Positions 36,558 to 46,869 of a stretch of 64,000 nt of DNA are shown one piece after another. The stretch covers positions 1,041,501 through 1,105,500 of the forward strand of contig NZ_CP032707.1 of assembly GCF_003627995.1 (NCBI RefSeq), in the 5' to 3' direction. The notes below the pieces were generated by a model. It saw nothing but the letters and a program-made list of their open reading frames with translations. It did not search any database and had not been told where the DNA came from. Source of the DNA: Brevundimonas naejangsanensis. Its GTDB lineage: Bacteria; Pseudomonadota; Alphaproteobacteria; Caulobacterales; Caulobacteraceae. The position numbers and the translations under genes were made by a program. The number at the start of each line of letters is the position of its first letter. Position 1 is the first letter of the stretch.

Positions 36558-37826
36558 CTAGGTCAGCAGGGCCTTGAGCACGGCGTCCAGCAGGGGCCGC
36601 CCGCTCGCCGTGGCGGCGACGCGGCCGTCCTTCAGGCGCACGAAGCCGTCCGCCAGCAGGTCGGCCAGCCGCCCCTCGTCCGCCGACAGCCCCAGCCGCT
36701 GCAGCAGGGCCAGGGGCACGCCCTCGACGGTGCGCAGGCCCAGCAGGACCCGTTCCTCGTCGGCGTCCCGCGGGCTCAGGGTCTCGCGCTCGCCCCAGGG
36801 GTCGCCTGTGGCCACGCCCTGCACATAGTCGGCGATGCGGCGCCGGGCGACCGTGGCGACGCGGCCCTCGGCCAGGGTCAGCCGGCCGTGGGCGCCGGGG
36901 CCCAGGCCCAGATAGTCGCCGCCGCGCCAGACGTGCAGATTGTGGCTCGAACGGGCGGCGACGTCGCGCGCGTGGTTAGACACCTCATAGGCCTCGAACC
37001 CCGCAACCTCGAGCGTCGCTTGCGTGGTCTCGTAGAGTTCGGCGGCCAGGTCCTCGTCGGGCGGGGTCCAGGCGCCGCGCGCCACGGCCCGGCCAAAGGC
37101 CGTCGTCCCTTCGATGGTCAGCTGATAGGGGGAGACGTGCTCGAACCCCAGGTCGAGGGCGGTCGCCAGTTCGGCGCGCCAGTCGGCCACCGTCTGGCCC
37201 GGCCGAGCGTAGATCAGGTCGATCGACAGGCGCGGAAAGGCGCGGGCGGCCAGAGCGATGGCGCGACGCGCCTCGGCGGCGGAATGGTCGCGGCCGAGGA
37301 ATTTCAGGGCCGCGTCGTCGAACGACTGCACCCCCATGGACAGACGGTTGATCCCCGCCTCGGCCAGGGCGGCGTAGCGGCCCGCCTCGGCGTCCGTGGG
37401 GTTGGCCTCCAGGCTGATCTCGATTTCGCCGCCACCGGAGCCGCCGCCGGGGAAGAGGACACGCGCCCGCTCCACCACCGCCGCCACGGCCTCGGGCGGC
37501 ATCAGCGAGGGGGTGCCGCCGCCGAAGAAGATCGAGGCCAGGGCGCGCGGCCCGACCAGGGCCGCCTGGGCCTCCAGGTCGGCGAGGATGGCCTGGGCCA
37601 GCCCCGCCTGCTCCGCGACCCGCCTCCGGTCGCGCACGACGTTGAAGTCGCAATAGGGGCAGATGCGGGCGCAGTAGGGCCAGTGGACATAGAGCGCGAT
37701 GGAGTCTTTCTCGCCCCTACCGCCGGTTTCGCGGAAGCCGGCTGCTTGAGGGGCCGACTGGTTCTCGCCCCTATCGCCGCCCTCGCTGAGGACGGCGGCT
37801 TGAGGGCGCGGGTCGGCCTCAGTCAA
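36558..37826 (-). CDS. hemW: Radical-SAM haem chaperone HemW with repeat-encoded extension
   Basis: The 422-residue protein has the radical-SAM cluster motif Cys52-x3-Cys56-x2-Cys59 (YCARICPYCDF), SIFFGGGTPSLM and the HemW C-terminal domain. HemW transfers haem to respiratory enzymes and was formerly called HemN-like. No ATG or GTG lies near the conserved start SIALYVHWP. The frame instead extends to a TTG at 37826 that overlaps the rdgB stop. The extra residues include two similar 14-residue units (7-20 RPQAAVLSEGGDRG; 25-38 APQAAGFRETGGRG), each encoded by a 42-bp nested-stem element. Confidence 0.9.
   Translation of the reverse strand: MTEADPRPQAAVLSEGGDRGENQSAPQAAGFRETGGRGEKDSIALYVHWPYCARICPYCDFNVVRDRRRVAEQAGLAQAILADLEAQAALVGPRALASIFFGGGTPSLMPPEAVAAVVERARVLFPGGGSGGGEIEISLEANPTDAEAGRYAALAEAGINRLSMGVQSFDDAALKFLGRDHSAAEARRAIALAARAFPRLSIDLIYARPGQTVADWRAELATALDLGFEHVSPYQLTIEGTTAFGRAVARGAWTPPDEDLAAELYETTQATLEVAGFEAYEVSNHARDVAARSSHNLHVWRGGDYLGLGPGAHGRLTLAEGRVATVARRRIADYVQGVATGDPWGERETLSPRDADEERVLLGLRTVEGVPLALLQRLGLSADEGRLADLLADGFVRLKDGRVAATASGRPLLDAVLKALLT
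37713..37754 (+). repeat. Nested-stem element inside hemW, copy A
   Basis: 42 bp. Outer arms are GCCCCT/AGGGGC, joints ACCGC and GCTGCTTG. The core 37724-37740 is CGGTTTC-GCG-GAAGCCG, self-complementary with one G-T wobble. It keeps the hemW frame open and encodes residues 25-38. Confidence 0.9.
37767..37808 (+). repeat. Nested-stem element inside hemW, copy B
   Basis: 42 bp. Outer arms are CGCCC(C)T/AGGGCG, joints ATCGC and GCGGCTTG (one change). The core 37778-37794 is CGCCCTC-GCT-GAGGACG with one mismatch. It encodes hemW residues 7-20 and starts 54 bases from copy A. Confidence 0.88.
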
Positions 37827-38421
37827 TCAACGCCGCCTTGAGGCGGGCGAAGGCGCGGCCGCGGTGGCTGATGGCGTCCTTCTCGGCCGGGTCCATCTCG
37901 GCGAAGGTCAGGTCCGACCCTTCCGGCTGGAAGATGGGGTCGTAGCCGTGGCCGCGGTCGCCGCGCGGCGGGAAGACCAGCTCCCCGTCGACCCGGCCCT
38001 CGACCACGACACAGGGGCCGTCGGGCCAGGCCACGGCCAGGGCCGAGGTGAACCAGGCGCTGCGGTCGCGCGAGCCCGTCTCCTCCAGCCGCTGCTCGAC
38101 CTTCCTCATGGCCAGGGCGAAGTCCTTGGTCGGCCCGGCCCAGCGCGCCGAGAAGATGCCCGGCGCCCCGTCCAGCGCCGCCACCGACAGGCCGGAATCG
38201 TCGGCCAGGGCCACCTCGCCCGAGACCTGGGCGGCGTGGCGCGCCTTCAGCATGGCGTTGCCCGCGAAGGTGCTCTCGGTCTCGTCCGGCTCGGGCAGAT
38301 TCAGCTCTCCGGCCGTGACGATCCGGTAATGTCCATCCAGCAGCGCTTCGATCTCGCGCGCCTTGCCGGGATTGTGGGTGGCGGCGACGAGCCGCATCCC
38401 CTTGATGAGCTTGAGATTCAT
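37819..38421 (-). CDS. rdgB: XTP/dITP pyrophosphatase
   Basis: It removes non-canonical purine nucleotides (ITP, XTP) from the pool. The 200-residue protein has VAATHNPGKAREIEALL at about 12-28, TFAGNAMLKA, LADDSGLSVAALDGAPGI and the C-terminal ISHRGRAFARL, all standard for the RdgB/HAM1 family. It is the first gene of a minus-strand run that continues into hemW and beyond. The start lies 36 bases from a perfect palindrome in the divergent upstream region. Confidence 0.96.
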   Translation of the reverse strand: MNLKLIKGMRLVAATHNPGKAREIEALLDGHYRIVTAGELNLPEPDETESTFAGNAMLKARHAAQVSGEVALADDSGLSVAALDGAPGIFSARWAGPTKDFALAMRKVEQRLEETGSRDRSAWFTSALAVAWPDGPCVVVEGRVDGELVFPPRGDRGHGYDPIFQPEGSDLTFAEMDPAEKDAISHRGRAFARLKAALID

Positions 38422-38456
38422 GGCCCGACCTTAGTCCCGTCCGATGCCTTGCGAAA

Positions 38457-38473
38457 GTTTAACATCGTTAAAC
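38457..38473. promoter_or_regulatory. Perfect 7-3-7 palindrome, candidate operator
   Basis: GTTTAAC-ATC-GTTAAAC is a perfect inverted repeat in the AT-rich divergent region between rdgB and the DUF2975/XRE cluster. The XRE regulator at 39519 is a plausible ligand, but no binding data exist. Confidence 0.5.
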
Positions 38474-38622
38474 GATATGTAAGTTGGCATTTTCAGGGGC
38501 ACGGCCTATCTTCTTCATCAAGAACGGAGGCCGCACCGTTCAGACGAAGCGGAAATCACGCAACGTCGATCCAGCGGCACAGGAAAAACGCACAAAAATC
38601 GTGCAACGATGGAGAGATGATT

Positions 38623-38739
38623 ATGCAAGCGATGAAAACCTCGATCTGGCTGGACCGCGTCGGTCACGGCATCATCAACGGCGCCCTGCTGATTTCCCTG
38701 CCGGCCGCCGCCGTCGCCCTGATCCTGCAAAGCCTCTGA
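38623..38739 (+). CDS. Small membrane peptide, 38 residues
   Basis: The ATG at 38623 is preceded by GGAGAGAT, with eight bases from GGAG to the start. The predicted peptide is MQAMKTSIWLDRVGH followed by a single hydrophobic helix (about residues 17-37: IINGALLISLPAAAVALIL) and a TGA stop. Good ribosome site, typical codon use and a clear membrane helix argue that it is real. Its place in front of the DUF2975 membrane protein suggests a related role or a leader function. I do not recognise the sequence. Confidence 0.6.
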   Translation: MQAMKTSIWLDRVGHGIINGALLISLPAAAVALILQSL

Positions 38740-38862
38740 CCGTCCGTCGGAGGGGGAGGCTTTGACGATCGACATGAACGCCGCGAAGAATAGCGCCGCG
38801 CGTGGGTCGACCGGACCCCGCGCGGCGACCGCGCCTCGATCTCCGGCCTGAGACCCAAGACC

Positions 38863-39495
38863 ATGCGATTCCCGAAACCGGACTTTCTCGGGAAATCCGC
38901 GCCGCGCAGCCCCGAAGACGCGCCGGCCTATCGCCTGAAGTCCGCCCTGCGCACCCCCAATGTCCGCACCCTGGGCCCCGGCTCGGTGTCGAGCCTGCTC
39001 AAGATCGCCCTGGACGTGGCCTATGTGCTGATGGCCCTGGTCACCGGCCTGCTGCTGCTGCTGTGGGCGGCGTCGATCTTCATCCCCCTGGACAATCTCA
39101 ACGTCACCGTCACCGACGGGACGGACGGGCGCCAGATGCCCCTGACGCGGCCGCTGCTGCTGTTCGGCCTGGGCGCCCTGACCGCCTATTTCGGCGGCTT
39201 CCTGCTGATCCTGCGCTATCTGCGCAAGATCTTCCGCACCCTGACCCTGGGCGACCCCTTCCAGCCCGACAATGTGCGCCGCCTGCGCCAGATCGGCCTG
39301 ATCCTGGCCGTGGTCACCGGCGGCGTCTGGGCGGCCCAGGGGATGGTGGCGGCCCGGCTCGCGCCCGGCGTCATGGAGCCGCAAGGGATCAGCGACCTGC
39401 TCACCCCCGTCTTCTCCATCCTCGTCGTCTTCGTCCTGGCGGAGGTGTTCCGCGAAGGCGCGCGCCTGCGCCGCGAATCCGAACTGACGATCTGA
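38863..39495 (+). CDS. DUF2975 membrane protein
   Basis: The 210-residue protein has a basic start and about four membrane helices (about 46-72, 98-120, 143-165, 180-198). It carries the DUF2975 signatures GDPFQPDNVRRLRQIG at about 130-145 and VFREGARLRRESELTI at the C-terminus. DUF2975 genes are commonly followed by a small XRE regulator, as here (23 bases downstream). The pair resembles a membrane-protein/repressor cassette of unknown signal. Preceded by the 38-residue membrane peptide. Confidence 0.85.
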   Translation: MRFPKPDFLGKSAPRSPEDAPAYRLKSALRTPNVRTLGPGSVSSLLKIALDVAYVLMALVTGLLLLLWAASIFIPLDNLNVTVTDGTDGRQMPLTRPLLLFGLGALTAYFGGFLLILRYLRKIFRTLTLGDPFQPDNVRRLRQIGLILAVVTGGVWAAQGMVAARLAPGVMEPQGISDLLTPVFSILVVFVLAEVFREGARLRRESELTI

Positions 39496-39518
39496 TCCGA
39501 AAACGCTAAGCTCAATCC

Positions 39519-39749
39519 ATGGCCATCCGCGTCCAGCTCGACCGCATCCTCGCCCAGCGCCGCATGTCGCTGACGGAACTCGCCGACCGCGTCGGCGTGA
39601 CCGTCGCCAACCTGTCGATCCTCAAGACGGGCAAGGCGCGCGCCGTGCGCTTCACCACCCTGGACGCCCTGTGTCGCGAGCTGGACTGCCAGCCCGGCGA
39701 CCTGCTGGCCCATGAGCCGGGCCCGCCGGCCTTCGACGACGAGGACTGA
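39519..39749 (+). CDS. Small XRE-family regulator paired with DUF2975
   Basis: The 76-residue helix-turn-helix protein of the YozG/Cro-CI type reads MAIRVQLDRILAQRRMSLTE, then ADRVGVTVANLSILKTGKAR as the recognition region. It ends LDCQPGDLLAHEP. It is almost entirely the DNA-binding domain. Partnered with DUF2975, it probably represses its own operon. The perfect palindrome at 38457-38473 is a candidate site. The stop is followed two bases later by the Smr-domain gene's GTG. Confidence 0.88.
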   Translation: MAIRVQLDRILAQRRMSLTELADRVGVTVANLSILKTGKARAVRFTTLDALCRELDCQPGDLLAHEPGPPAFDDED

Positions 39750-39751
39750 GG

Positions 39752-40384
39752 GTGGCCCGCTCCCCTTCGGGCAAGGGGCCGCCGAAAGCCGCATCCGCGA
39801 CCAAGCCCGGAACGACCGAAGACGACAGGCGCATCTGGGGCCGCGTGACGGCCACGGTGACGCCCCCGGCGCAGCGCAAGGCCGCGCGCGTGACGCCCGG
39901 CGCCGTCCTGCCGGCGCTCGACGAGGCGCCGCCCGCCGCGCCGCCCGCCGCCCAGCGCGGCGTCGCCGGCAAGAAACGCGCCGCAGCCCTGACCCCCGCC
40001 TCGGCCGGACGCGTCGCCGCGTCCCCGCCGCCGAAGCCCCCGGCCCCGCGCCCCCGCCCGGCGCCCGAGGAGCTGGAGCCGCGCCGCCAGCGCCGCCTGT
40101 CGCGCGAGCGCGATCCGATCGAGGCGCGCATCGACCTGCACGGCTTCGGCCGCTTCGAGGCCGAGGACCAGCTGCGCGGCTTTCTGATCGGCTGCCAGGC
40201 GCGCGGCCTGCGCTCGGTCCTGGTCATCACCGGCCAGGGACGCCGGGGCGGCGGCGTCATCCGCGCCTCGGTGCACGAATGGCTGACGGGTCCCCACCTG
40301 CGCGGCGTCGTCTCGGGCTTCGCCTCGGCCCACCGCCGCCACGGCGGGGAGGGCGCGCTGTATGTGACGCTGAAGGGGCGGTGA
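39752..40384 (+). CDS. Smr (MutS2-type) domain protein
   Basis: The 210-residue protein has a long disordered Pro/Ala/Arg-rich first half (about 1-115). A Smr domain follows with IDLHGFGRFEAED at about 127-139 and the catalytic-loop segment LVITGQGRRGGGVIRASV. Smr domains are DNA or RNA endonucleases found at the end of MutS2 or alone. It starts at GTG 39752. A REP-like pair follows. In many Alphaproteobacteria the same gene is adjacent to a MltA gene; that neighbour is not here. Confidence 0.85.
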   Translation: MARSPSGKGPPKAASATKPGTTEDDRRIWGRVTATVTPPAQRKAARVTPGAVLPALDEAPPAAPPAAQRGVAGKKRAAALTPASAGRVAASPPPKPPAPRPRPAPEELEPRRQRRLSRERDPIEARIDLHGFGRFEAEDQLRGFLIGCQARGLRSVLVITGQGRRGGGVIRASVHEWLTGPHLRGVVSGFASAHRRHGGEGALYVTLKGR

Positions 40385-40415
40385 CGACCGAGAAAGAGCT
40401 TATCTCCACTCTCTT

Positions 40416-40544
40416 CGTCATCCTCGGGCTTGACCCGAGGATCGAGCGCGCAACGCGCTCACCTCTTCCCTTCCGTCTGGCGCCATTATTCCTGAACAGC
40501 GCGGAGCCGACAGCCCGATCCTCGGGTCAAGCCCGAGGATGACG
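40416..40544. repeat. REP-like inverted hairpin pair, copy 2
   Basis: Arms are at 40416-40444 and 40516-40544, each a 9-bp hairpin with TTGA-type loop and facing each other across 71 bases. They lie between the convergent Smr and ccmB genes. Confidence 0.88.
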
Positions 40545-40557
40545 GCGGAGGAAGGGA

Positions 40558-41223
40558 TCACCCCTGCGCGTTCTTAACGGCGGCGGCCCCCGCCAGCGGC
40601 GCGATCACCAGGGCGAACAGGACGTAGGCGCCCAGCAGGGCCAGGGCCGAGGCGGGGCTCTGGCCGTTCGCCGCGCGGGTCAGGGCGCCGGCGCCGAACA
40701 CCACCGGCGGAATGAACAGCGGCAGCACCACCACGGCGATCAGCAGCCCGCCGCGCCGCGCCCCCAGGGCCAGGGCCGCGCCCAGCGCCCCGGTGAAGGC
40801 GAACCCCAGGCCGCCCAGCGCCGCCGACAGCCCGGTCAGGCCGATGAGCTCGGCCGGCTGGCCCAGAGCCAGGGCCGCCACCGGCGCCGTGAGGGCCAGC
40901 GGCAGGCCCGTCGCCAGCCATTGCGCCAGGGCTTTGACCGTCATCGTCGCCTCCAGCGGCAGGGGTCCGGTCGCCAGCAGGTCCAGCGCCCCGTCCTCCA
41001 GGTCGCGCTCGAACATCCGCTCCAGCGACAGCAGGGAGGCCAGGGCCAGGGCCATCCAGGCCGCGCCCGAGGCCGCCGGGGCCAGGACGCGCGGATCGCC
41101 CCCCGCCGCCAGGGGCAGGATGGCCGTCAGGCACAGCAGGAAGCCGCAGGCCAGCAGCGGCCCGCCGCCGCCGCCCCAGGCCAGGGACAGTTCGCGCGCG
41201 AACAGGGCGCGGACGGCCGTCAT
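40558..41223 (-). CDS. ccmB: Haem exporter permease CcmB
   Basis: This is the membrane subunit of the CcmAB ABC transporter that drives release of holo-CcmE in cytochrome c maturation. The 221-residue product has six hydrophobic segments and the signature [17 protein letters not shown] at about 67-83. It overlaps ccmA by four bases (ATGA). The usual next gene, ccmC, is not present; the gene ends at a REP-like repeat facing the Smr gene. Confidence 0.92.
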   Translation of the reverse strand: MTAVRALFARELSLAWGGGGGPLLACGFLLCLTAILPLAAGGDPRVLAPAASGAAWMALALASLLSLERMFERDLEDGALDLLATGPLPLEATMTVKALAQWLATGLPLALTAPVAALALGQPAELIGLTGLSAALGGLGFAFTGALGAALALGARRGGLLIAVVVLPLFIPPVVFGAGALTRAANGQSPASALALLGAYVLFALVIAPLAGAAAVKNAQG

Positions 41224-41840
41224 CGCGTCGCCCCCAGGTCCAGCGGCCGCGCCGAGACGGGCAGGGGGTCGTGGACGGCGGCCAGGATCAGGCCGCCGCC
41301 CGCCAGATGCTCGGCCATCAGTTCAGCCGCGACGCCGCGCCAGGCCTCGTCCAGCGGGGCTAGGGGCTCGTCCAGCAGCCACAGGGCGCGCGGCGCGGCG
41401 ACGAGGCGGGCCAGCGACAGCCGCCGCCTCTGACCGGCCGACAGCTTGCGCGTCTCCAGATCCAGCAGGGGGGCCAGCTTCAACCGCTCGACGGCGGCGG
41501 CCAGGGCGTCGGTCGAACCGCCCAGCCATTCGACCTGGAAACCCAACTCCTGCCTGGCCGTGCGCTGGGGCTTCAACCCTTCGTGATGGCCGAGCAGGTG
41601 CAGGGCCGCGCGCCGCGCCGTCTCGGCCTCGATCTCACCGTCGGCGCCGCGAAAGGCGACGCTCCCCGCGTCGGGCCGGATGAAGCCGGCCACGGCGCGC
41701 AAAAGGCTGGTCTTGCCCGCCCCGTTGGCTCCCGTCAGGGCGACCGCCTCGCCCGCCGACAGGCCGGTCGTCAGGCCGACGAACAACCGCCGTTCGCCGC
41801 GCGACAGGGTCAGGGACCGGATATCGACGCCGATCAGCAC
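41220..41840 (-). CDS. ccmA: Haem exporter ATP-binding protein CcmA
   Basis: The 206-residue ABC ATPase has Walker [10 protein letters not shown] at about 38-46, signature [14 protein letters not shown] at about 134-147 and Walker [13 protein letters not shown] at about 155-166. CcmA with CcmB powers cytochrome c maturation. The start is GTG 41840, with AGAGAGA upstream. A longer in-frame reading to 41987 is not supported by homology. It is divergent from acnA over 186 bases. Confidence 0.92.
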   Translation of the reverse strand: MLIGVDIRSLTLSRGERRLFVGLTTGLSAGEAVALTGANGAGKTSLLRAVAGFIRPDAGSVAFRGADGEIEAETARRAALHLLGHHEGLKPQRTARQELGFQVEWLGGSTDALAAAVERLKLAPLLDLETRKLSAGQRRRLSLARLVAAPRALWLLDEPLAPLDEAWRGVAAELMAEHLAGGGLILAAVHDPLPVSARPLDLGATR

Positions 41841-42026
41841 TTGCGAGTCTCTCTCAATGTCCACGTCAGGGGTGTGGATACATGGACGATGCCCCCGCGC
41901 GGGATTATATGCCCAAGCGCCGCAGCAGGCTTTCGCCGCGCGCGCCGGGGACCTGTGCGCCCCGACGTCCAGCGCGCGAAGGCGCAACCGAATTGTCGGG
42001 CGGCGTTTGCCAGAGGACTACTCTCC

Positions 42027-44732
<2,706 letters not shown>

Positions 44733-44734
44733 GA

Positions 44735-44765
44735 GGTCTCAAGCAGCGCGAAAGCGCGTTAGACC
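44735..44765 (-). repeat. Nested-stem palindromic element, acnA 3' copy (short core)
   Basis: Outer arms GGTCT/AGACC differ completely from other copies yet pair perfectly. The joints CAAGCAGC and GCGTT are kept. The core is only 8 bases (GCGAAAGC), giving a GCGC/GCGC-type inner stem. It begins 2 bases after the acnA stop. Confidence 0.85.
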
Positions 44766-44776
44766 AAACAAGAATG

Positions 44777-44807
44777 AAGGCCGGCGGAGCGATCCGCCGG
44801 CCTTTTT
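44777..44807 (+). terminator. Rho-independent terminator of acnA
   Basis: AAGGCCGGCGGA pairs with TCCGCCGGCCTT around GCGA and runs into a T-tract. Confidence 0.92.
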
Positions 44808-44831
44808 CGTTGCCTTCCCCACCGCACCTGC

Positions 44832-44937
44832 CGTCATCCTCGGGCTTGACCCGAGGATCGAGTTCAGCGGCGCATTCGCCCTTGCCTACGCTGTGCAGGC
44901 GGACACCCCGATCCTCGGGTCAAGCCCGAGGATGACG
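44832..44937. repeat. REP-like inverted hairpin pair, copy 3
   Basis: Arms at 44832-44860 and 44909-44937 have the same hairpin sequence as copies 1 and 2, facing each other across about 48 bases. They lie between the convergent ends of acnA and oxyR. Confidence 0.88.
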
Positions 44938-44998
44938 GCGAGGGAGAAGAAGCGCAGAGGAAGGCTTGGCGGCCCAATCGGCCTCGCCGCTCGCCCCA

Positions 44999-45892
44999 TC
45001 AGTCCAGCTTGAGCGCCTCGGCCAGCAGGCGCGCCTCGGCTGCGCGGCTGGAGCCGGCGCGCCAGGCGACCACGATCTCGCGGCGCGGCGCGTCGTCGGA
45101 AATGGGCCGCACGACGACGCCCGGACTGTCGGCCAGACCCGCCTTCACCGCCATCTGCGGCAGGAAGCTGACGCCCAGCCCCGAGGACACCATCTGCACC
45201 AGCGTATGCAAGGATGTGGCGGCGAAGACGTCCTCGCCGCGCGGCGCTTCGATATTGACCGCCGCCAGGGCCTGATCGCGCAGGCAGTGTCCGTCTTCCA
45301 GCAGGATCAGGTCGTCGGCCTTCAGCATTCCCTCCGGGATCGGCCCGGCGCCCGCCAGCGGATGGCCGACGGGGGCGGCGGCCAGGATCTCGTCGTCGCC
45401 GATATGGGCGTGGTCGATCCCCGGCGCGTCGTAAGGCAGGGCGATGACGGCGGCGTCCAGCTGGCCCGCCTTCAGCCCGGCGATCAGGCGCGGCGTCAGG
45501 TCTTCGCGGATGAACAGGCGCAGGCCCGGATACAGGGTCTTCAGCCCCGGCAGGGTGCGCGGCAGCAGGAAGGGCGCCACCGTCGGGATGATCCCCAGGC
45601 GGAACCGGCCCGACAGTGGCTTGCCCGCGTTCTGGGCCGCCTCGACCAGGTCCTCGGCGCGCGCCAGCACGTCCTCGGCCCGGCGCACCGCCTCGGCGCC
45701 CACGGCGGTCAGGATCACCGCCCCGCGCGTGCGCTCGACCACCGCGGTGCCCAGGACGCGCTCCAGCTCCTGCACCCCCGACGAGAGGGCGGGCTGGCTG
45801 ACATGGGCGGCCTCGGCGGCGCGGCTGAAGGAGCCGTGCTCGGCCAGGAGCTTCAGATATTGCAGCTGGCGCAAGGTGGGCAGGACGGACAT
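44999..45892 (-). CDS. oxyR: OxyR-type LysR regulator with a single cysteine
   Basis: The 297-residue LysR-family protein has the N-terminal winged helix (LRQLQYLKLLAEHGSFSRAA). Its OxyR-type sensing segment is LLEDGHCLRDQAL, with Cys203 equivalent to the peroxide-reactive Cys199 of E. coli OxyR. The second cysteine (E. coli 208) is Val212, and no other cysteine occurs in the protein. An intramolecular disulfide is therefore impossible; activation would need Cys oxidation without the disulfide or another mechanism. It is divergent from ahpC-ahpD, the expected targets. A palindromic ATAG-N7-CTAT site lies 34 bases upstream of the start. Confidence 0.88.
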   Translation of the reverse strand: MSVLPTLRQLQYLKLLAEHGSFSRAAEAAHVSQPALSSGVQELERVLGTAVVERTRGAVILTAVGAEAVRRAEDVLARAEDLVEAAQNAGKPLSGRFRLGIIPTVAPFLLPRTLPGLKTLYPGLRLFIREDLTPRLIAGLKAGQLDAAVIALPYDAPGIDHAHIGDDEILAAAPVGHPLAGAGPIPEGMLKADDLILLEDGHCLRDQALAAVNIEAPRGEDVFAATSLHTLVQMVSSGLGVSFLPQMAVKAGLADSPGVVVRPISDDAPRREIVVAWRAGSSRAAEARLLAEALKLD

Positions 45893-45925
45893 GGGTCACG
45901 CTGGTTGTTGAGAGGCCGCTCCAGA

Positions 45926-45942
45926 CATAGGCGTCGCCTATG
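45926..45942. promoter_or_regulatory. Candidate OxyR/LysR operator between oxyR and ahpC
   Basis: CATAGGCG-T-CGCCTATG is a perfect 8-1-8 palindrome containing ATAG-N7-CTAT, the spacing of OxyR binding units. It lies 34 bases before the oxyR start and 191 bases before the ahpC start, so it could serve autoregulation and activation. Confidence 0.65.
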
Positions 45943-46133
45943 CCGAAATCAAAAGCCATCGATCGTTTCTATGAAGCCGGCGGCGGATGGCGCGCATCAT
46001 AAGACAAATCTATTCGCATGAGCAAAATGATCGATTTGACTTAAGCAGCCTCAAGGCCCATCTCATGGCCTCGACGGTTCGCCCTCCCCCGGCGAGCCGA
46101 CGGTCAATATCATTCGTCTCTAGGAGAAGCGCG

Positions 46134-46688
46134 ATGCTCGGCGTCGGTCAAAAACTGCCTGATTTCAAAATTATCGGCGTGAAGCCGGGCTTCAACAGCC
46201 ACGAAGAAAACGGCGAGTCGGCGTTCGAGCCGATCACCCAGGACAGCTTCGAGGGCAAGTGGAAGGTCATCTTCTTCTACCCGAAGGACTTCACCTTCGT
46301 CTGCCCGACCGAAATCGCCGCCTTCGCCAAGCTGAACAAGGACTTCGAGGACCGCGACACCGTCGTGCTCGGCGGCTCGACCGACAATGAGTTCACCAAG
46401 CTGGCCTGGCGCCGCGACCACGCCGACCTGAACAAGCTGCCGATGTGGCAGTTCGCCGACAACGGCGGCAAGCTGGCCCGCGCCCTGGGCGTGCTGGACG
46501 AAGAAGAAGGCGTGGCCCTGCGCGCGACCTTCGTCGTCGATCCGCACAACGTCGTCCAGCACGTCTACGTCACCAACCTGAACGTGGGCCGCTCGCCGGA
46601 GGACACCCTGCGCGTCGTCGATGCCCTGCAGACCGACGAGCTGTGCGCCTGCAACCGCCCGGTCGGCGGCGAGACCCTGGCCGCCTGA
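46134..46688 (+). CDS. ahpC: Alkyl hydroperoxide reductase, 2-Cys peroxiredoxin
   Basis: It reduces hydrogen peroxide and organic peroxides. The 184-residue protein has the peroxidatic Cys in DFTFVCPTE (about 59) and the resolving Cys in DELCACNRP (near residue 172). The CAC pattern resembles actinobacterial AhpC, which is reduced by AhpD rather than AhpF; ahpD follows. The ATG at 46134 has AGGAGA upstream. The upstream in-frame extension is not credible. Probably controlled by the divergent oxyR. Confidence 0.94.
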   Translation: MLGVGQKLPDFKIIGVKPGFNSHEENGESAFEPITQDSFEGKWKVIFFYPKDFTFVCPTEIAAFAKLNKDFEDRDTVVLGGSTDNEFTKLAWRRDHADLNKLPMWQFADNGGKLARALGVLDEEEGVALRATFVVDPHNVVQHVYVTNLNVGRSPEDTLRVVDALQTDELCACNRPVGGETLAA

Positions 46689-46742
46689 TTACAGATCCAG
46701 GCCAGGCCCGGACCGCGTGAGTAGGGTCCGGGCCGCTGCTCG

Positions 46743-46776
46743 AAAGGGCGGCGGCGGGCGACTGTCGCCGCCTTTT
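46743..46776 (+). terminator. Terminator or attenuator between ahpC and ahpD
   Basis: GGCGGCG pairs with CGCCGCC and is followed by TTTTC. A second hairpin, GGCCCGGAC with GTCCGGGCC, lies at 46706-46735. They may set a lower level for ahpD than for ahpC. Confidence 0.6.
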
Positions 46777-46869
46777 CTCTGCCTGACGCTTCCCCCGGGC
46801 GGCGGTCGGGCGCCCCGAGGTCGGCGCGCCGAGCGCGCGACGCCTCTCACCCCCTCAAGGAGAGTTTCC

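Noticed and set aside
38457..38473. CtrA full site (TTAA-N7-TTAA)
   Set aside because: The two TTAA words are five bases apart rather than seven; it fits a simple palindrome better.
38484..38765. 93-codon plus-strand frame overlapping the small membrane peptide
   Set aside because: It is Arg-rich, has no good ribosome site, and overlaps in another frame the better supported 38-residue peptide.
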